Below are positions 50,611 through 59,533 of a stretch of 64,000 nucleotides of DNA, one piece after another. The notes under the pieces were generated by a model. It had not been told where the DNA came from, did not search any database, and worked only from the letters and a program-made list of their open reading frames with translations. Position 1 is the first letter of the stretch, and each line of letters begins with the position of its first letter. Source of the stretch: Arthrobacter sp. CJ23 (lineage in GTDB: Bacteria > Actinomycetota > Actinomycetes > Actinomycetales > Micrococcaceae); the NCBI RefSeq assembly GCF_024741795.1, contig NZ_CP102950.1, forward strand, positions 4,464,001 through 4,528,000, written 5' to 3'. Made by a program: the position numbers and the translations under genes.

Positions 50611-51980
50611 GCCCCGACGACATGAACACCGAGGAAACCACGACGGCGGCCGCCTCCGGCCGTCGTCCGGCACCGCGGCAGCCGCTGGGGCAGCAGGGGC
50701 CTGGACAGCAGGGGTCTGGGCAGCAGCGGCCAAGGCAGCGCTGGTTTGGGCAGCGCTGGCTGCTCGGGCTGGGACCGCTCGCGCTGATCGCCATCCTCCT
50801 GGGGCTCTTCACGCTCTTGAACGGACCCGGACTGGCCAAGCTCGGCGCGGAAATCCCGCCCAAGGAAGTGGCCGTCGTCGAGAACGTCCGCCTCACCCCC
50901 GGCCAGATCGAACTCACGGTCCGCAACGAAGGACCGGACCCGGTCTCGATCGCCCAGGTCAACGTCTCGGACTACTACGCAGCATTCACCCAGACGCGGG
51001 AGACCATGGCCCCGCTCGAATCGAGCACCATCACGGTCATCTACCACTGGGTGGACGGCGACCCCTACGAGATCGCCCTGGTGACGTCCAACGGCGGCAA
51101 GATCCTGGCCACCATCGACGCCGCAGTGGCCAGCCCGGAGCGCGGCAACTCGTTCTTCGGCCTTATGGCTTTGCTCGGCGTCTACGTTGGCGTCATCCCG
51201 GTGGCACTGGGCATGCTGTGGATGCCGTTCATCCGCCGCTCCTCCGCCGCGTGGGTGCAGTTGCTGCTCGGCGTCACCGTGGGCCTGCTGGTCTTCCTGG
51301 CGTTCGACGCCACGCTCGAAGGCATGGAAATCGTGGCGGACAACAGCTCGTTCGGCGGACCGCTGCTGGTGCTCCTGGGGGCCTTCGTGGCCTACCTGGT
51401 GCTTGAGGGAACCGACGCGTGGATGCGCAGGCGGCAGGACGCCGGCATCGCTGGGGCCAGCGCCGGCGCTTTAGGCACCCCCGGACAGCCTGCTGCGCTG
51501 CCGCCGCGGCGGCTCGCACTGCTGATCGCCATCGGCATCGGGCTGCACAACCTGGGCGAGGGCCTGGCCATTGGCTCAGCCTATGCCGTAGGGTCCCTGG
51601 CGCTCGGGGCCACGCTGATCGTCGGCTTCGCCATCCACAACACCACCGAAGGGCTGGCCATCGTCACGCCGCTGGCCAAGCAGCCGCCCACCCTGGGCCG
51701 CCTGGCGGTGCTGGGCCTGATCGCCGGCGCCCCCGCCATTGCCGGGGCATTGATAGGTGCCACGGTTTACCAGCCGAGCATTTCGGCCTTCCTGCTGGGT
51801 GTGGGCGCCGGGGCCGTGGCCCAGGTGGCCGTCAAGATCCTGCCGCTGCTCCGGGACAAGGAAGGCAGCGACACTGACGGCGGCGGGAAGGCCGGGCGCA
51901 CCCTGACGCCGGTGACCAGCGCCGGCATCATCCTCGGCATGCTGGTGATGTTCGCGACCGGACTGCTGGTCCAGGCATAG
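50607..51980 (+). CDS. ZIP family metal transporter with extracytoplasmic domain
   Basis: 457 residues. A Gln/Gly-rich cytoplasmic tail (about 1-45), one membrane helix, an extracytoplasmic beta-rich domain (about 75-175) and then seven to eight ZIP helices. The metal-path motifs are IGLHNLGEGLAIG and FAIHNTTEGLAIV (HNxxEG twice). The ATG overlaps the multicopper oxidase stop. A ZIP importer fused to a cupredoxin-like folded domain next to an oxidase under a DtxR-like regulator suggests Fe or Mn uptake; the metal is inferred. Confidence 0.85.
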   Translation: MSPDDMNTEETTTAAASGRRPAPRQPLGQQGPGQQGSGQQRPRQRWFGQRWLLGLGPLALIAILLGLFTLLNGPGLAKLGAEIPPKEVAVVENVRLTPGQIELTVRNEGPDPVSIAQVNVSDYYAAFTQTRETMAPLESSTITVIYHWVDGDPYEIALVTSNGGKILATIDAAVASPERGNSFFGLMALLGVYVGVIPVALGMLWMPFIRRSSAAWVQLLLGVTVGLLVFLAFDATLEGMEIVADNSSFGGPLLVLLGAFVAYLVLEGTDAWMRRRQDAGIAGASAGALGTPGQPAALPPRRLALLIAIGIGLHNLGEGLAIGSAYAVGSLALGATLIVGFAIHNTTEGLAIVTPLAKQPPTLGRLAVLGLIAGAPAIAGALIGATVYQPSISAFLLGVGAGAVAQVAVKILPLLRDKEGSDTDGGGKAGRTLTPVTSAGIILGMLVMFATGLLVQA

Positions 51981-52002
51981 CCGGGAGTCCTAGGCTGGAC
52001 CC

Positions 52003-52827
52003 ATGGCCAGGGTTCGCGTTAACGGGGTCGATCTCTACTACGAGGAACGCGGTGACGGCGTGCCGATCCTCGGCATCCACGGAACCCCGAGTTCGGCCGT
52101 GATGTGGGAGGACGCAGCCGGGGAACTCGCCGAGCACGGGCGGTGCATCACCTATGACCGCAGGGGCTTCCACCGCAGTGCGCCACCCGTTTCCTTCGAT
52201 CGCATCGACCTGCTTGAGCACGTGGACGACGCCGCCGCGCTCCTTGCATCGCTGCATGCCGGCCCGGCGGTGGTCATCGGCCGCAGCACCGGCGGCGTAA
52301 TCGCCCTCGGTTTCGCACTCCACTTCCCGGACAAGGTAAAGGCCCTTGTCCTGCTGGAGCCTGCCCTGTTTGCGATCGATCCGGAAGCCTCCATCTGGGC
52401 CAGCGAGCTGCGCCGGAGGGTCCTCATCACGTCGGAAGAAGACCCTTCCTCGGCCGCCGAAACCGTGGTGCGCGATGCTCTCGGCGACGAGACCTGGGAG
52501 TCCTTTCCGGACGAACTGAAGGCCATGTTCTCCGGGACAAGCCCTGCGGTTCTGGCGGAGATGCGGGGGCACGGCCTGGACCTCAGCGAGGATCCGCTCG
52601 ATCTCGGTGAAGACGAACTTGCCGGTATACGCCGGCCCACGTTGATCATTTCTGCCGAGGATTCCCCTGCGGCCTGCCGGCTGGTGAACGCCCGGCTGGC
52701 AGGTGCCCTGCCCTACACCGAAACCGTACTTGTCCCGGGCGGCCATCTCATCAATCCCGCCCACCCTGCAGTCCTGGCGTTCATCGACCGGATCACGGCG
52801 CGTCCGTCGTCGTGGGGAGAGTCATGA
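52003..52827 (+). CDS. Alpha/beta hydrolase
   Basis: 274 residues. The oxyanion segment LGIHGTPSS, nucleophile elbow GRSTGG and catalytic His region PGGHLINPAHP are present; the acid is probably Asp in IISAEDSP. A cytosolic esterase, haloperoxidase-like or lactonase enzyme; substrate unknown. It follows the ZIP gene by 22 bases, and the csoR promoter begins right after its stop. Confidence 0.85.
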   Translation: MARVRVNGVDLYYEERGDGVPILGIHGTPSSAVMWEDAAGELAEHGRCITYDRRGFHRSAPPVSFDRIDLLEHVDDAAALLASLHAGPAVVIGRSTGGVIALGFALHFPDKVKALVLLEPALFAIDPEASIWASELRRRVLITSEEDPSSAAETVVRDALGDETWESFPDELKAMFSGTSPAVLAEMRGHGLDLSEDPLDLGEDELAGIRRPTLIISAEDSPAACRLVNARLAGALPYTETVLVPGGHLINPAHPAVLAFIDRITARPSSWGES

Positions 52828-52830
52828 AAA

Positions 52831-52875
52831 ATACCCCCAGGGGGTACTTGCCTTGATACCCCCATGGGGTATACC
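52831..52875 (+). promoter_or_regulatory. csoR promoter with two CsoR operators
   Basis: ATACCCCCAGGGGGTAC (52831-52847) and ATACCCCCATGGGGTAT (52856-52872) are classical CsoR palindromes, centres 25 bases apart. TTGCCT (52848-52853), 16-base spacer and TATACC (52870-52875) form the promoter between and under them. The expected start site is about 3 bases before the csoR ATG, so csoR may be leaderless. Confidence 0.88.
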
Positions 52876-52884
52876 TTTGGGTGC

Positions 52885-53241
52885 ATGAGCACGGTAGATC
52901 TGAGCATCACAGCCCCAGTCGTCGGCGTCGGGCATGAAGTCCACGCCCAGCACGGCTACTCCGCCAACAAGGACGCCTACCTGCGCCGGCTGAAACGCAT
53001 CGAAGGCCAGGTCCGCGGCATTGCGCGGATGGTGGAGGAGGACAAGTACTGCATCGACATCCTCACGCAGGTCGCGGCCGTCACCAAGGCCCTGCATGCC
53101 GTCAGCCTCGGGCTCGTCGAGGAGCACATCGGCCACTGCGTGGTCGGCGCCGCCTCCGAGCCGGATCCCGGTGCTCGCGCCGAACAGATCGACGCCAAGG
53201 TCAAGGAGGCCACCGATGCCATCGGGCGCTTGCTGCGGTAA
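52885..53241 (+). CDS. csoR: Copper-sensing repressor CsoR
   Basis: 118 residues from ATG 52885. The Cu(I) ligands Cys56, His81 and Cys85 (DKYCIDIL, EEHIGHC) have the same 25- and 4-residue spacing as in Mycobacterium CsoR. Cu(I) binding releases the protein from the two operators just upstream and derepresses csoR-copZ-copA. Confidence 0.95.
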   Translation: MSTVDLSITAPVVGVGHEVHAQHGYSANKDAYLRRLKRIEGQVRGIARMVEEDKYCIDILTQVAAVTKALHAVSLGLVEEHIGHCVVGAASEPDPGARAEQIDAKVKEATDAIGRLLR

Positions 53242-53290
53242 TTCCGCCACGTCACACCACACCATCCAACTCACCACCAAGGAGCACGCC

Positions 53291-53524
53291 ATGAGCCAGA
53301 CCATCCAGACCAACGTCAACGTTTCGGGCATGACCTGCGGCCACTGCATCTCCAGCGTGAGCGAAGAACTTGAATCCCTCGCCGGAGTGGAAGAGGTCGC
53401 CGTGGACCTGAACCCCGGCGGCATCTCCACAGTGACCATCACGTCCACCCAGCAGCTCTCGCGATCGGAAATCGGCGAGGCCGTTGCCGAAGCCGGCTAC
53501 CTCGTGGTGGCCAACGAAGCCTAG
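53291..53524 (+). CDS. copZ: Copper chaperone CopZ
   Basis: 77 residues with one heavy-metal-associated domain; GMTCGHC binds Cu(I) through its two cysteines. AAGGAG lies 9 bases before the ATG. It delivers copper to CopA encoded 9 bases downstream and possibly to CsoR. Confidence 0.95.
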   Translation: MSQTIQTNVNVSGMTCGHCISSVSEELESLAGVEEVAVDLNPGGISTVTITSTQQLSRSEIGEAVAEAGYLVVANEA

Positions 53525-53533
53525 GAGTTCCCC

Positions 53534-55963
53534 TTGGACAAGCAGGACATCCTCCAACAGCCCGGAACCCGGGTCATCGAGCTCGACATCGAGGGCATGA
53601 CCTGTGCCTCCTGTGTCAGCCGCGTGGAGCGAAAACTCGGCAAACTTGACGGCGTGGAGGCCCTGGTCAACCTCCCCCTGGAATCAGCCCACGTCACGGT
53701 CCCGGCAGCCATCACCGACCAACAAATCGTGGACACGGTCAACGCCACAGGCTACAAAGCCACAGTCCGAGAATCCCCCAGCCACACCCACCACGTCCAC
53801 ACCCACGAGCAGCACGACGGCGGCCACTCCCACGGCGGAACGGAACACGACCACAGCGGCGGCGCGACACATATGCGGCAGCATGCGTCTAAGCGAGGCA
53901 CGAGCGAGCATGCAGAGCATGTGGGTCGTGAGGCCGCGGCAGGTGACCACCAGGCGCACACAGACCACATGTCCCACGGTCCCGCGGCGTCCAAGCTGCG
54001 CCCGCGGCTTATCGCCGCGGCCATCCTCACGGTGCCGGTGTTCGCGATTTCGATGATCCCCGCCGTGCAGTTTGCACACTGGGGCTGGGTGGCGGCGGCG
54101 CTGGCATTGCCGGTGGTGACGTGGGCGGCCTGGCCCTTCCACCGTGCCGCGGCCATCAACGCCCGCCACTTCGCGTCCACCATGGACACGCTGGTCTCCA
54201 TCGGCGTGCTGGCCGCATACCTGTATTCGGCGTGGCAGCTGTTCGCCAACCCGATGATGACGGAACACCCCGGCATGGAGTCCATGGACGGGATGGGCGG
54301 AGGGCTGTACTTCGAGGTGGCCGCCGTGGTCACCACGTTCCTGCTCCTGGGCCGTTACCTCGAGGCCAACGCGAAGGCCAAGGCCGGCGATGCCCTCAAG
54401 GCCCTGCTGAGCCTGGGCGCCAAGGATGCCACAATCCTGGTCGACGGCGTGGAGCACAAGATTCCGGCGGACCAGCTCGAGGTGGGCGACGTCTTCGTTG
54501 TCCGTCCGGGTGAGAAGTTCGCCACGGACGGCGTGGTCACCCACGGCGCGTCCGCCGTCGACACCTCGCTGGTGACCGGCGAATCGGTGCCGGTGGAAGT
54601 CGGACCGGACAGCCCCGTCACCGGCGCCACGATCAACACCTCCGGTAGGCTGCTGGTCCGCGCCACACGCGTCGGCGCGGACACCACGCTCGCGCAGATG
54701 GGCCGGCTGGTCAGCCAGGCGCAGACCGGCAAGGCACCCATTGCACGGCTCGCGGACCGGATCAGCGCGGTCTTCGTGCCCGTGGTGCTGGTGATTGCTG
54801 TCCTCACGTTTGTGCTGTGGCTCGTTTTCACCGGCGAGGTGAACGCCGCATTCACCGCCGCCGTTGCAGTGCTGGTCATCGCCTGCCCCTGCGCCCTGGG
54901 ACTCGCAACGCCCGTCGGCCTGCTGACCGGCACGGGCCGCGGCGCCCAGCTGGGCATCCTCATCAAGGGCCCGCAGGTCCTCGAGGACACCCGCACCGTT
55001 GACACCATCCTGCTGGACAAGACCGGCACGGTGACCAGCGGCAAGCTCGCCGTGGACCACACCCTGGCCCTGAACGGGCACTCCGGCACCACTGTCCTCA
55101 CCCTGGCGGGCGCGGTGGAGGCCGCCTCCGAGCACCCCATCGCCCACGCGATCGCCGCCGCGGCGAAGGCAGGACTGCCCGACGGCGCCGCCCTCCCCGC
55201 GGTGGAAGGCTTCACCTCCGCCCCCGGCGGCGGGGTCCGCGGCACCGTGGTGCTGGAGGGCACCGCCAGCACGGTCGTCGTCGGGCGGTCCGGCTGGCTC
55301 GACCAGAACGGCATCGCCCCCGACGCCGCCCAGCAGGGCACTCTCTCGGCCCAGGAAAACGGCGGGGCCACCGCCATCTGGGTGGCCGTGGACGGCCAGG
55401 CTGCCGGTATCGTCAGCCTGCGCGATACCATCAAGCCCGGCTCCGCGGCCGCGATCGCGCGGCTCAAGGAACTCGGCATCCGCCCCATGCTGCTGACCGG
55501 GGACAACGCCGCCGTGGCCGCCCAGGTGGCTGCCGCCGTCGGGATCGCGCCGGAAGACGTGCTGGCCGGGGTCCTGCCGGAAGGCAAAGTGGAGGCCGTG
55601 CGGAAACTGCAGCAGCAGGGCGCCACGGTGGCCATGGCCGGCGACGGCGTCAACGACGCCGCTGCCTTGGCGCAGTCGGATCTGGGCATCGCCATGGGAT
55701 CGGGCACGGACGTGGCCATCGAGGCCGCGGACCTGACCGTCATGGGCAGCGACCTCGGGCAGCTGGTGCAGGCCATCGAGTTGTCGCAGAAGACGCTGCG
55801 GACCATCAAGGTCAACCTGTTCTGGGCGTTCTTCTACAACGCGGTGGGCATCCCGGTGGCGGCCCTGGGCCTGCTCAACCCCATGATCGCCGGCGCAGCG
55901 ATGGCGGCGAGCTCGGTCCTGGTGGTGGCGAACTCCCTGCGGCTGCGCTCCTTCGGCAAGTAG
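53534..55963 (+). CDS. copA: Copper-exporting P1B-type ATPase CopA
   Basis: 809 residues from TTG 53534 (AGGAG upstream). One N-terminal metal-binding domain (GMTCASC, Cys24/Cys27) is followed by a His-rich stretch (about residues 77-155) and eight membrane helices. The CPC site is Cys451/Cys453, phosphorylated Asp495 lies in DKTGT, the SEHP motif and GDGVNDAAAL hinge are present. It exports Cu(I) with ATP. Last gene of the csoR operon. Confidence 0.96.
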   Translation: MDKQDILQQPGTRVIELDIEGMTCASCVSRVERKLGKLDGVEALVNLPLESAHVTVPAAITDQQIVDTVNATGYKATVRESPSHTHHVHTHEQHDGGHSHGGTEHDHSGGATHMRQHASKRGTSEHAEHVGREAAAGDHQAHTDHMSHGPAASKLRPRLIAAAILTVPVFAISMIPAVQFAHWGWVAAALALPVVTWAAWPFHRAAAINARHFASTMDTLVSIGVLAAYLYSAWQLFANPMMTEHPGMESMDGMGGGLYFEVAAVVTTFLLLGRYLEANAKAKAGDALKALLSLGAKDATILVDGVEHKIPADQLEVGDVFVVRPGEKFATDGVVTHGASAVDTSLVTGESVPVEVGPDSPVTGATINTSGRLLVRATRVGADTTLAQMGRLVSQAQTGKAPIARLADRISAVFVPVVLVIAVLTFVLWLVFTGEVNAAFTAAVAVLVIACPCALGLATPVGLLTGTGRGAQLGILIKGPQVLEDTRTVDTILLDKTGTVTSGKLAVDHTLALNGHSGTTVLTLAGAVEAASEHPIAHAIAAAAKAGLPDGAALPAVEGFTSAPGGGVRGTVVLEGTASTVVVGRSGWLDQNGIAPDAAQQGTLSAQENGGATAIWVAVDGQAAGIVSLRDTIKPGSAAAIARLKELGIRPMLLTGDNAAVAAQVAAAVGIAPEDVLAGVLPEGKVEAVRKLQQQGATVAMAGDGVNDAAALAQSDLGIAMGSGTDVAIEAADLTVMGSDLGQLVQAIELSQKTLRTIKVNLFWAFFYNAVGIPVAALGLLNPMIAGAAMAASSVLVVANSLRLRSFGK

Positions 55964-55978
55964 CCGCCGAGCGGCAAG

Positions 55979-56251
55979 TCAGGCAGTACCGAAGCGGACG
56001 GCCGCCCTGGCCCTGGCCTTGGCGGCCTCCTCTTCGCGGTTCCGCGCCGGTGCATGCGTCACCAGTGCATCCAGAAGGTGCTGGGTGATGTGCGCGATCT
56101 CGTGCACGGCCTCCGCGAAGGCCTCCTCGTTGGCCTTGGACGGCTTGGCGGTTCCGCTGATCTTGCGCACATATTGCAGCGCGGCGGCCTCCACCTCGGC
56201 ACTCGTGGCGTGCGGTTCGAAGTTATGCAGGGTCCGGATATTGCGGCACAT
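55979..56251 (-). CDS. DUF2277 protein
   Basis: 90 residues starting MCRNIRTLHNFEPHATSAEV, the highly conserved start of DUF2277 proteins, with a helical HEIAHITQHLLDAL region. Small, cytosolic and of unknown function. Single gene, divergent from the WXG100 gene. Confidence 0.88.
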   Translation of the reverse strand: MCRNIRTLHNFEPHATSAEVEAAALQYVRKISGTAKPSKANEEAFAEAVHEIAHITQHLLDALVTHAPARNREEEAAKARARAAVRFGTA

Positions 56252-56408
56252 ACAACCATGCTAGCCATGGGCAGTGCTGCATGGGGAGGCGTCCCCATCG
56301 ACCCGCCCTGGGAAATCCGATAGTTTCATGTCAATGGATCTTCCGGACAAACCGGAGGCCTCTGGGGATGCCGAACGGTTCGGATCCGACCACTTGAAGG
56401 AGAATGAC

Positions 56409-56675
56409 ATGGCTATTTGGGGTGCAGACGTTGAGCAGCTTCGCGGTTTGGGCGGCAAGCTGCAGGCAGGTGCCGAAGTAATCCTGGAGCAGCGCTCCCA
56501 GCTGAACGCCGCTCTCAACGCGACCGACTGGAAGGGTCCCGACTCCGACAAGTTCCGCGACGAGTGGACCAGCCAGCACGCCGGCAACCTGCAGAAGGTC
56601 GCTGACGCACTGCGCGAGGCAAGCAACAACGTGAAGCGCAACGCCGAGCAGCAGACGCAGGCTTCCCAGAGCTAA
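56409..56675 (+). CDS. WXG100 (ESAT-6-like) family protein
   Basis: 88 residues from ATG 56409 (AAGGAG 8 bases upstream). Two helices are separated by the WxG turn (TDWKGPDSDKF), and the length is that of the family. Such proteins are substrates of type VII secretion, usually as pairs next to EssC/EccC genes; here no partner or ESX component lies nearby. A perfect 17-bp hairpin terminates it. Confidence 0.9.
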   Translation: MAIWGADVEQLRGLGGKLQAGAEVILEQRSQLNAALNATDWKGPDSDKFRDEWTSQHAGNLQKVADALREASNNVKRNAEQQTQASQS

Positions 56676-56687
56676 GACCAAGCTCAA

Positions 56688-56725
56688 CGGCAGGGCCCGG
56701 ACGCACCAGCGTCCGGGCCCTGCCG
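56688..56725 (+). terminator. Terminator between the WXG100 and EamA genes
   Basis: A perfect 17-bp GC-rich stem (56688-56704 with 56709-56725) and a four-base loop ACCA, in the convergent gap. Confidence 0.8.
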
Positions 56726-56750
56726 CCTTAAGTCCGGCTGGCGAGCATTC

Positions 56751-57788
56751 CTAGGCCTTGGTGGCCGGCACCTTCGGCAGGGGTTCGACGTCGTTCGCGT
56801 GGTCCAGTTCGGCAGCAAGAACGACGGCGCCGGGCTGGGACTCGTTACGGCGGGCACCGCGGAGTTCGTCCACGCGGACCAGCACCACGCCGGCAACAAT
56901 GAGTCCGCCGCCCATCAGCTGGATGGGTCCGGGCAGTTCGCCCAGGAGCAGCCACGCCCACACCACGGCGAAGAGCACCTCTGTCAACGAGACGAAGGAG
57001 GCCACCTTGGAGCCGAGGCTGCGGGCGGCCATGATCCCGGTGACGTAGGACAGTACGGTGGCCAGCACCACCAGCCCGGCCAGGGAAAGCCACCACGGGG
57101 TGGTCCAGGGACCCAGGCTGGTGTCGGCGGTGTTGAAAGTCATGGGCAGCAGTCCGGTGAGACCGGCGATCCAGATGACCACGGCTCCCACCAGGAGCCC
57201 GCCGGCGGCCATGACCAGCGGCGGGAGGGTGTCGTTTTCCTTGGCCGTGATGAAGAAGTAGATCACCAGGCACACCGCTGCGGCCATGCCCCACAGCACG
57301 CCGACGAAGTCCACCTTGACGGCACCGGTGAGGTCGAGGACCAGCACAAGACCGCCCAGGGAAAGCAGGGAACCGGCCGCAGTGAGCGCCCTGGGCCTGC
57401 GCCGGCTGGCTATCCAGAGCCAGAGCACGATCATCACGGGGGCCAGGTACTCCAGGAGCAGCGCCACCCCCACGGACAGCCGGGATACGGCATTGAAGTA
57501 GAAGAGCTGGCAGCCGGCCACGCCGATCACGCCGAAGAGCGTGATGGTCAGCCAGTTGTCCTTGAGCTGGTGCCAGCGTCCGCGGAGAACCACGACGGCG
57601 GGGATCGCCAGGATCAGCGCCGCGCCGCTGAGGCGCAGGGCCACCGCAGCACCGGGGGTCCATCCGGTTTCCAGCAGGGATTTGGCAAACGAGCCGGACA
57701 AGCCGAAGACGGCGGAGGAGAACAAGGCAACGCCGAGGCCCGAGGCCATGAATCCTGCCGAATCAGCCGGGGTTTTTGCAGCTGACAC
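56751..57788 (-). CDS. EamA (DMT) family transporter
   Basis: 345 residues from GTG 57788 (AGGAGG upstream). Two EamA repeats of five membrane helices each, ten in total, as in the drug/metabolite exporters RhaT and YdcZ relatives; the C-terminal tail is charged. Exported metabolite unknown. Divergent from the CGNR regulator with a 71-base gap. Confidence 0.9.
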   Translation of the reverse strand: MSAAKTPADSAGFMASGLGVALFSSAVFGLSGSFAKSLLETGWTPGAAVALRLSGAALILAIPAVVVLRGRWHQLKDNWLTITLFGVIGVAGCQLFYFNAVSRLSVGVALLLEYLAPVMIVLWLWIASRRRPRALTAAGSLLSLGGLVLVLDLTGAVKVDFVGVLWGMAAAVCLVIYFFITAKENDTLPPLVMAAGGLLVGAVVIWIAGLTGLLPMTFNTADTSLGPWTTPWWLSLAGLVVLATVLSYVTGIMAARSLGSKVASFVSLTEVLFAVVWAWLLLGELPGPIQLMGGGLIVAGVVLVRVDELRGARRNESQPGAVVLAAELDHANDVEPLPKVPATKA

Positions 57789-57859
57789 AGCAGCCTCCTG
57801 TCAGGAGTAAAGTTAGGTGTTGGTCATGACAATACTCTCGAATCATGTAAGGAGTCAAA

Positions 57860-58408
57860 GTGCTGTTTGCGCCTGACACCGAGGTGGCCCTCCGCAGCGT
57901 GGTCAATCTGATCAACACGGCCGCGAACGGGGAGGATTCCCTCCGGACGCCGGCCGATCTGAATGCCTTCCTGGACGCCGAGGAATTCACCGGCACACGG
58001 GCCGGAAACGAGGCGGAGTTGCGCAGCGTCAAGCGCCTGCGGAGCCTGCTGGCCTCGTTGTGGTCGGCCGAGGAAAGCACTGCGGCCAAGACCGTGAACC
58101 AGCTGCTCGCCGAGGCCAAGGCCCTCCCGCAGCTGGTCAAGCACGATCACTGGGACTGGCACCTGCATGCCACCACGCCCGAGGCGCCGCTGGCCGACCG
58201 CATGGGCGCCGAGGCTGCGATGGCGATCATCGACGTCATCCGCAGCAAGGAAATGGACCGGATGCGGGTGTGCGCGGCGGACGACTGCGACGCCGTCGTG
58301 CTGGACCTCAGCCGCAACCGCTCAAGGCGCTACTGCGACACGGGAAACTGCGCCAACCGGGCGCACGTCGCGGCCTACCGGGCACGCAAGGCGGCCGGCG
58401 CGGAGTAA
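57860..58408 (+). CDS. CGNR zinc finger (ABATE) regulator-like protein
   Basis: 182 residues from GTG 57860 (AAGGAG upstream). The N-terminal ABATE-type helical region (about 1-125) is followed by a C-terminal zinc finger with VCAADDC and CDTGNCANRAHVAAYRARK, the CGNR motif being GNCANR here. Such proteins are taken as transcription factors. It lies divergently to the EamA gene and may control it. Confidence 0.88.
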   Translation: MLFAPDTEVALRSVVNLINTAANGEDSLRTPADLNAFLDAEEFTGTRAGNEAELRSVKRLRSLLASLWSAEESTAAKTVNQLLAEAKALPQLVKHDHWDWHLHATTPEAPLADRMGAEAAMAIIDVIRSKEMDRMRVCAADDCDAVVLDLSRNRSRRYCDTGNCANRAHVAAYRARKAAGAE

Positions 58409-58459
58409 GCCGCCCACCGGCGTCGTCGCCTCAGCCAAAGGCGGGGAGGGGCCGGAAAC

Positions 58460-58837
58460 TTAGCGGTCGCCGTCGGGAGTGTCAGTCTCGCCGTCGACGG
58501 CGGACGGGGTGGAAGGCGCGGCGGGGCCGGCAACCGAACCGTGGCCGCGGCTCGGCTTCCTGGAGCTCAGGTTGACGCCCGAGCCCTGGCCGAGGTGCTC
58601 CGCGTTTTCCTTGTGGCTCATCGACAGCATTGCAGCGACCACGAGGCTCACGATGAAGGCGATGCCTGCGCCCGTGAAAGCAAGGTCGAAGCGGGGGGCA
58701 CGCGCGCTGCCGCCGGAGGCGAAGATCAGCACCGCGAAGAAGATCAGGACGCCCCAGAATGCGGAGAACATGAGTGGTCCCTTGACCGAGGTCCGCATCT
58801 TGCGCGGGGCTCCTGGTTCCTGGTTTGCCACGGTCAT
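58460..58837 (-). CDS. Small membrane protein, unknown function
   Basis: 125 residues from ATG 58837. Two hydrophobic segments (about residues 20-42 and 52-75) are followed by a disordered hydrophilic tail of about 45 residues. No known motif. Single gene between convergent CGNR and the next membrane protein. Confidence 0.6.
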   Translation of the reverse strand: MTVANQEPGAPRKMRTSVKGPLMFSAFWGVLIFFAVLIFASGGSARAPRFDLAFTGAGIAFIVSLVVAAMLSMSHKENAEHLGQGSGVNLSSRKPSRGHGSVAGPAAPSTPSAVDGETDTPDGDR

Positions 58838-58912
58838 TCCTCCAATGATGGCGGGCCTGTTCGGCTCCCCGCCGGTCCTCAAAAGTTCTACAAGGAGTAG
58901 AACGTACTGATA

Positions 58913-59467
58913 CTAGTTTACGGCCTCGGGCGCGGGGGTACGCCCATCGTGCCGCAGCGTGAGGCCGGACAGCATCCACAGCACCCCGGAGATGATCGCG
59001 CCACCCCCGGCCACGCCCAGCAGGGCATGGGCGCCGAGGCTGATGAAGAACGGCAGGGCCACTGCCGTGCCGACGCCGATCACGCCGGAAACCAGCCAGT
59101 CGCGGGCCAGGACATGCTGGCCGCGGCGGCGCAGTCCCTGGACCAACTCCGCAATGCCGAGCACCAGGAGCCCCAGCAGCGCCGAAACCGCGACGCCGGC
59201 ATCCGACTGCGTGGCCAGCGCGCCAATGCCGGCGATCGCCGCGACGGCGGGCACCGCCGTCGGCAGGCTCTTGGACAGGAACACAGCGGCCGCGGTGGCC
59301 AGCAGATAGAGGCCCACGGCCCAGGCCAGCACGTGAACCGAGGGCTGCCCCCAGAACACCGTCACCGCGCCGAATACGAGCGCGATGCCCGCGCGCAGCA
59401 GCACGGACTTCCAGAGCTCGGCGGCTGCAGGCACGGATGAAGGCGCGGATGAGGCGGGGAGAGTCAC
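58913..59467 (-). CDS. Membrane protein, DUF308-like
   Basis: 184 residues from GTG 59467. Six or so short hydrophobic helices in pairs, as in HdeD/DUF308 membrane proteins. The last 20 residues are hydrophilic. No function can be assigned. Confidence 0.6.
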   Translation of the reverse strand: MTLPASSAPSSVPAAAELWKSVLLRAGIALVFGAVTVFWGQPSVHVLAWAVGLYLLATAAAVFLSKSLPTAVPAVAAIAGIGALATQSDAGVAVSALLGLLVLGIAELVQGLRRRGQHVLARDWLVSGVIGVGTAVALPFFISLGAHALLGVAGGGAIISGVLWMLSGLTLRHDGRTPAPEAVN

Positions 59468-59533
59468 GGCTCCAGTTTAGTGCGTGCCGGCACTCCCACC
59501 CTTCGCAAGCTCAGGCCGGGCCCTGATCCTCCC

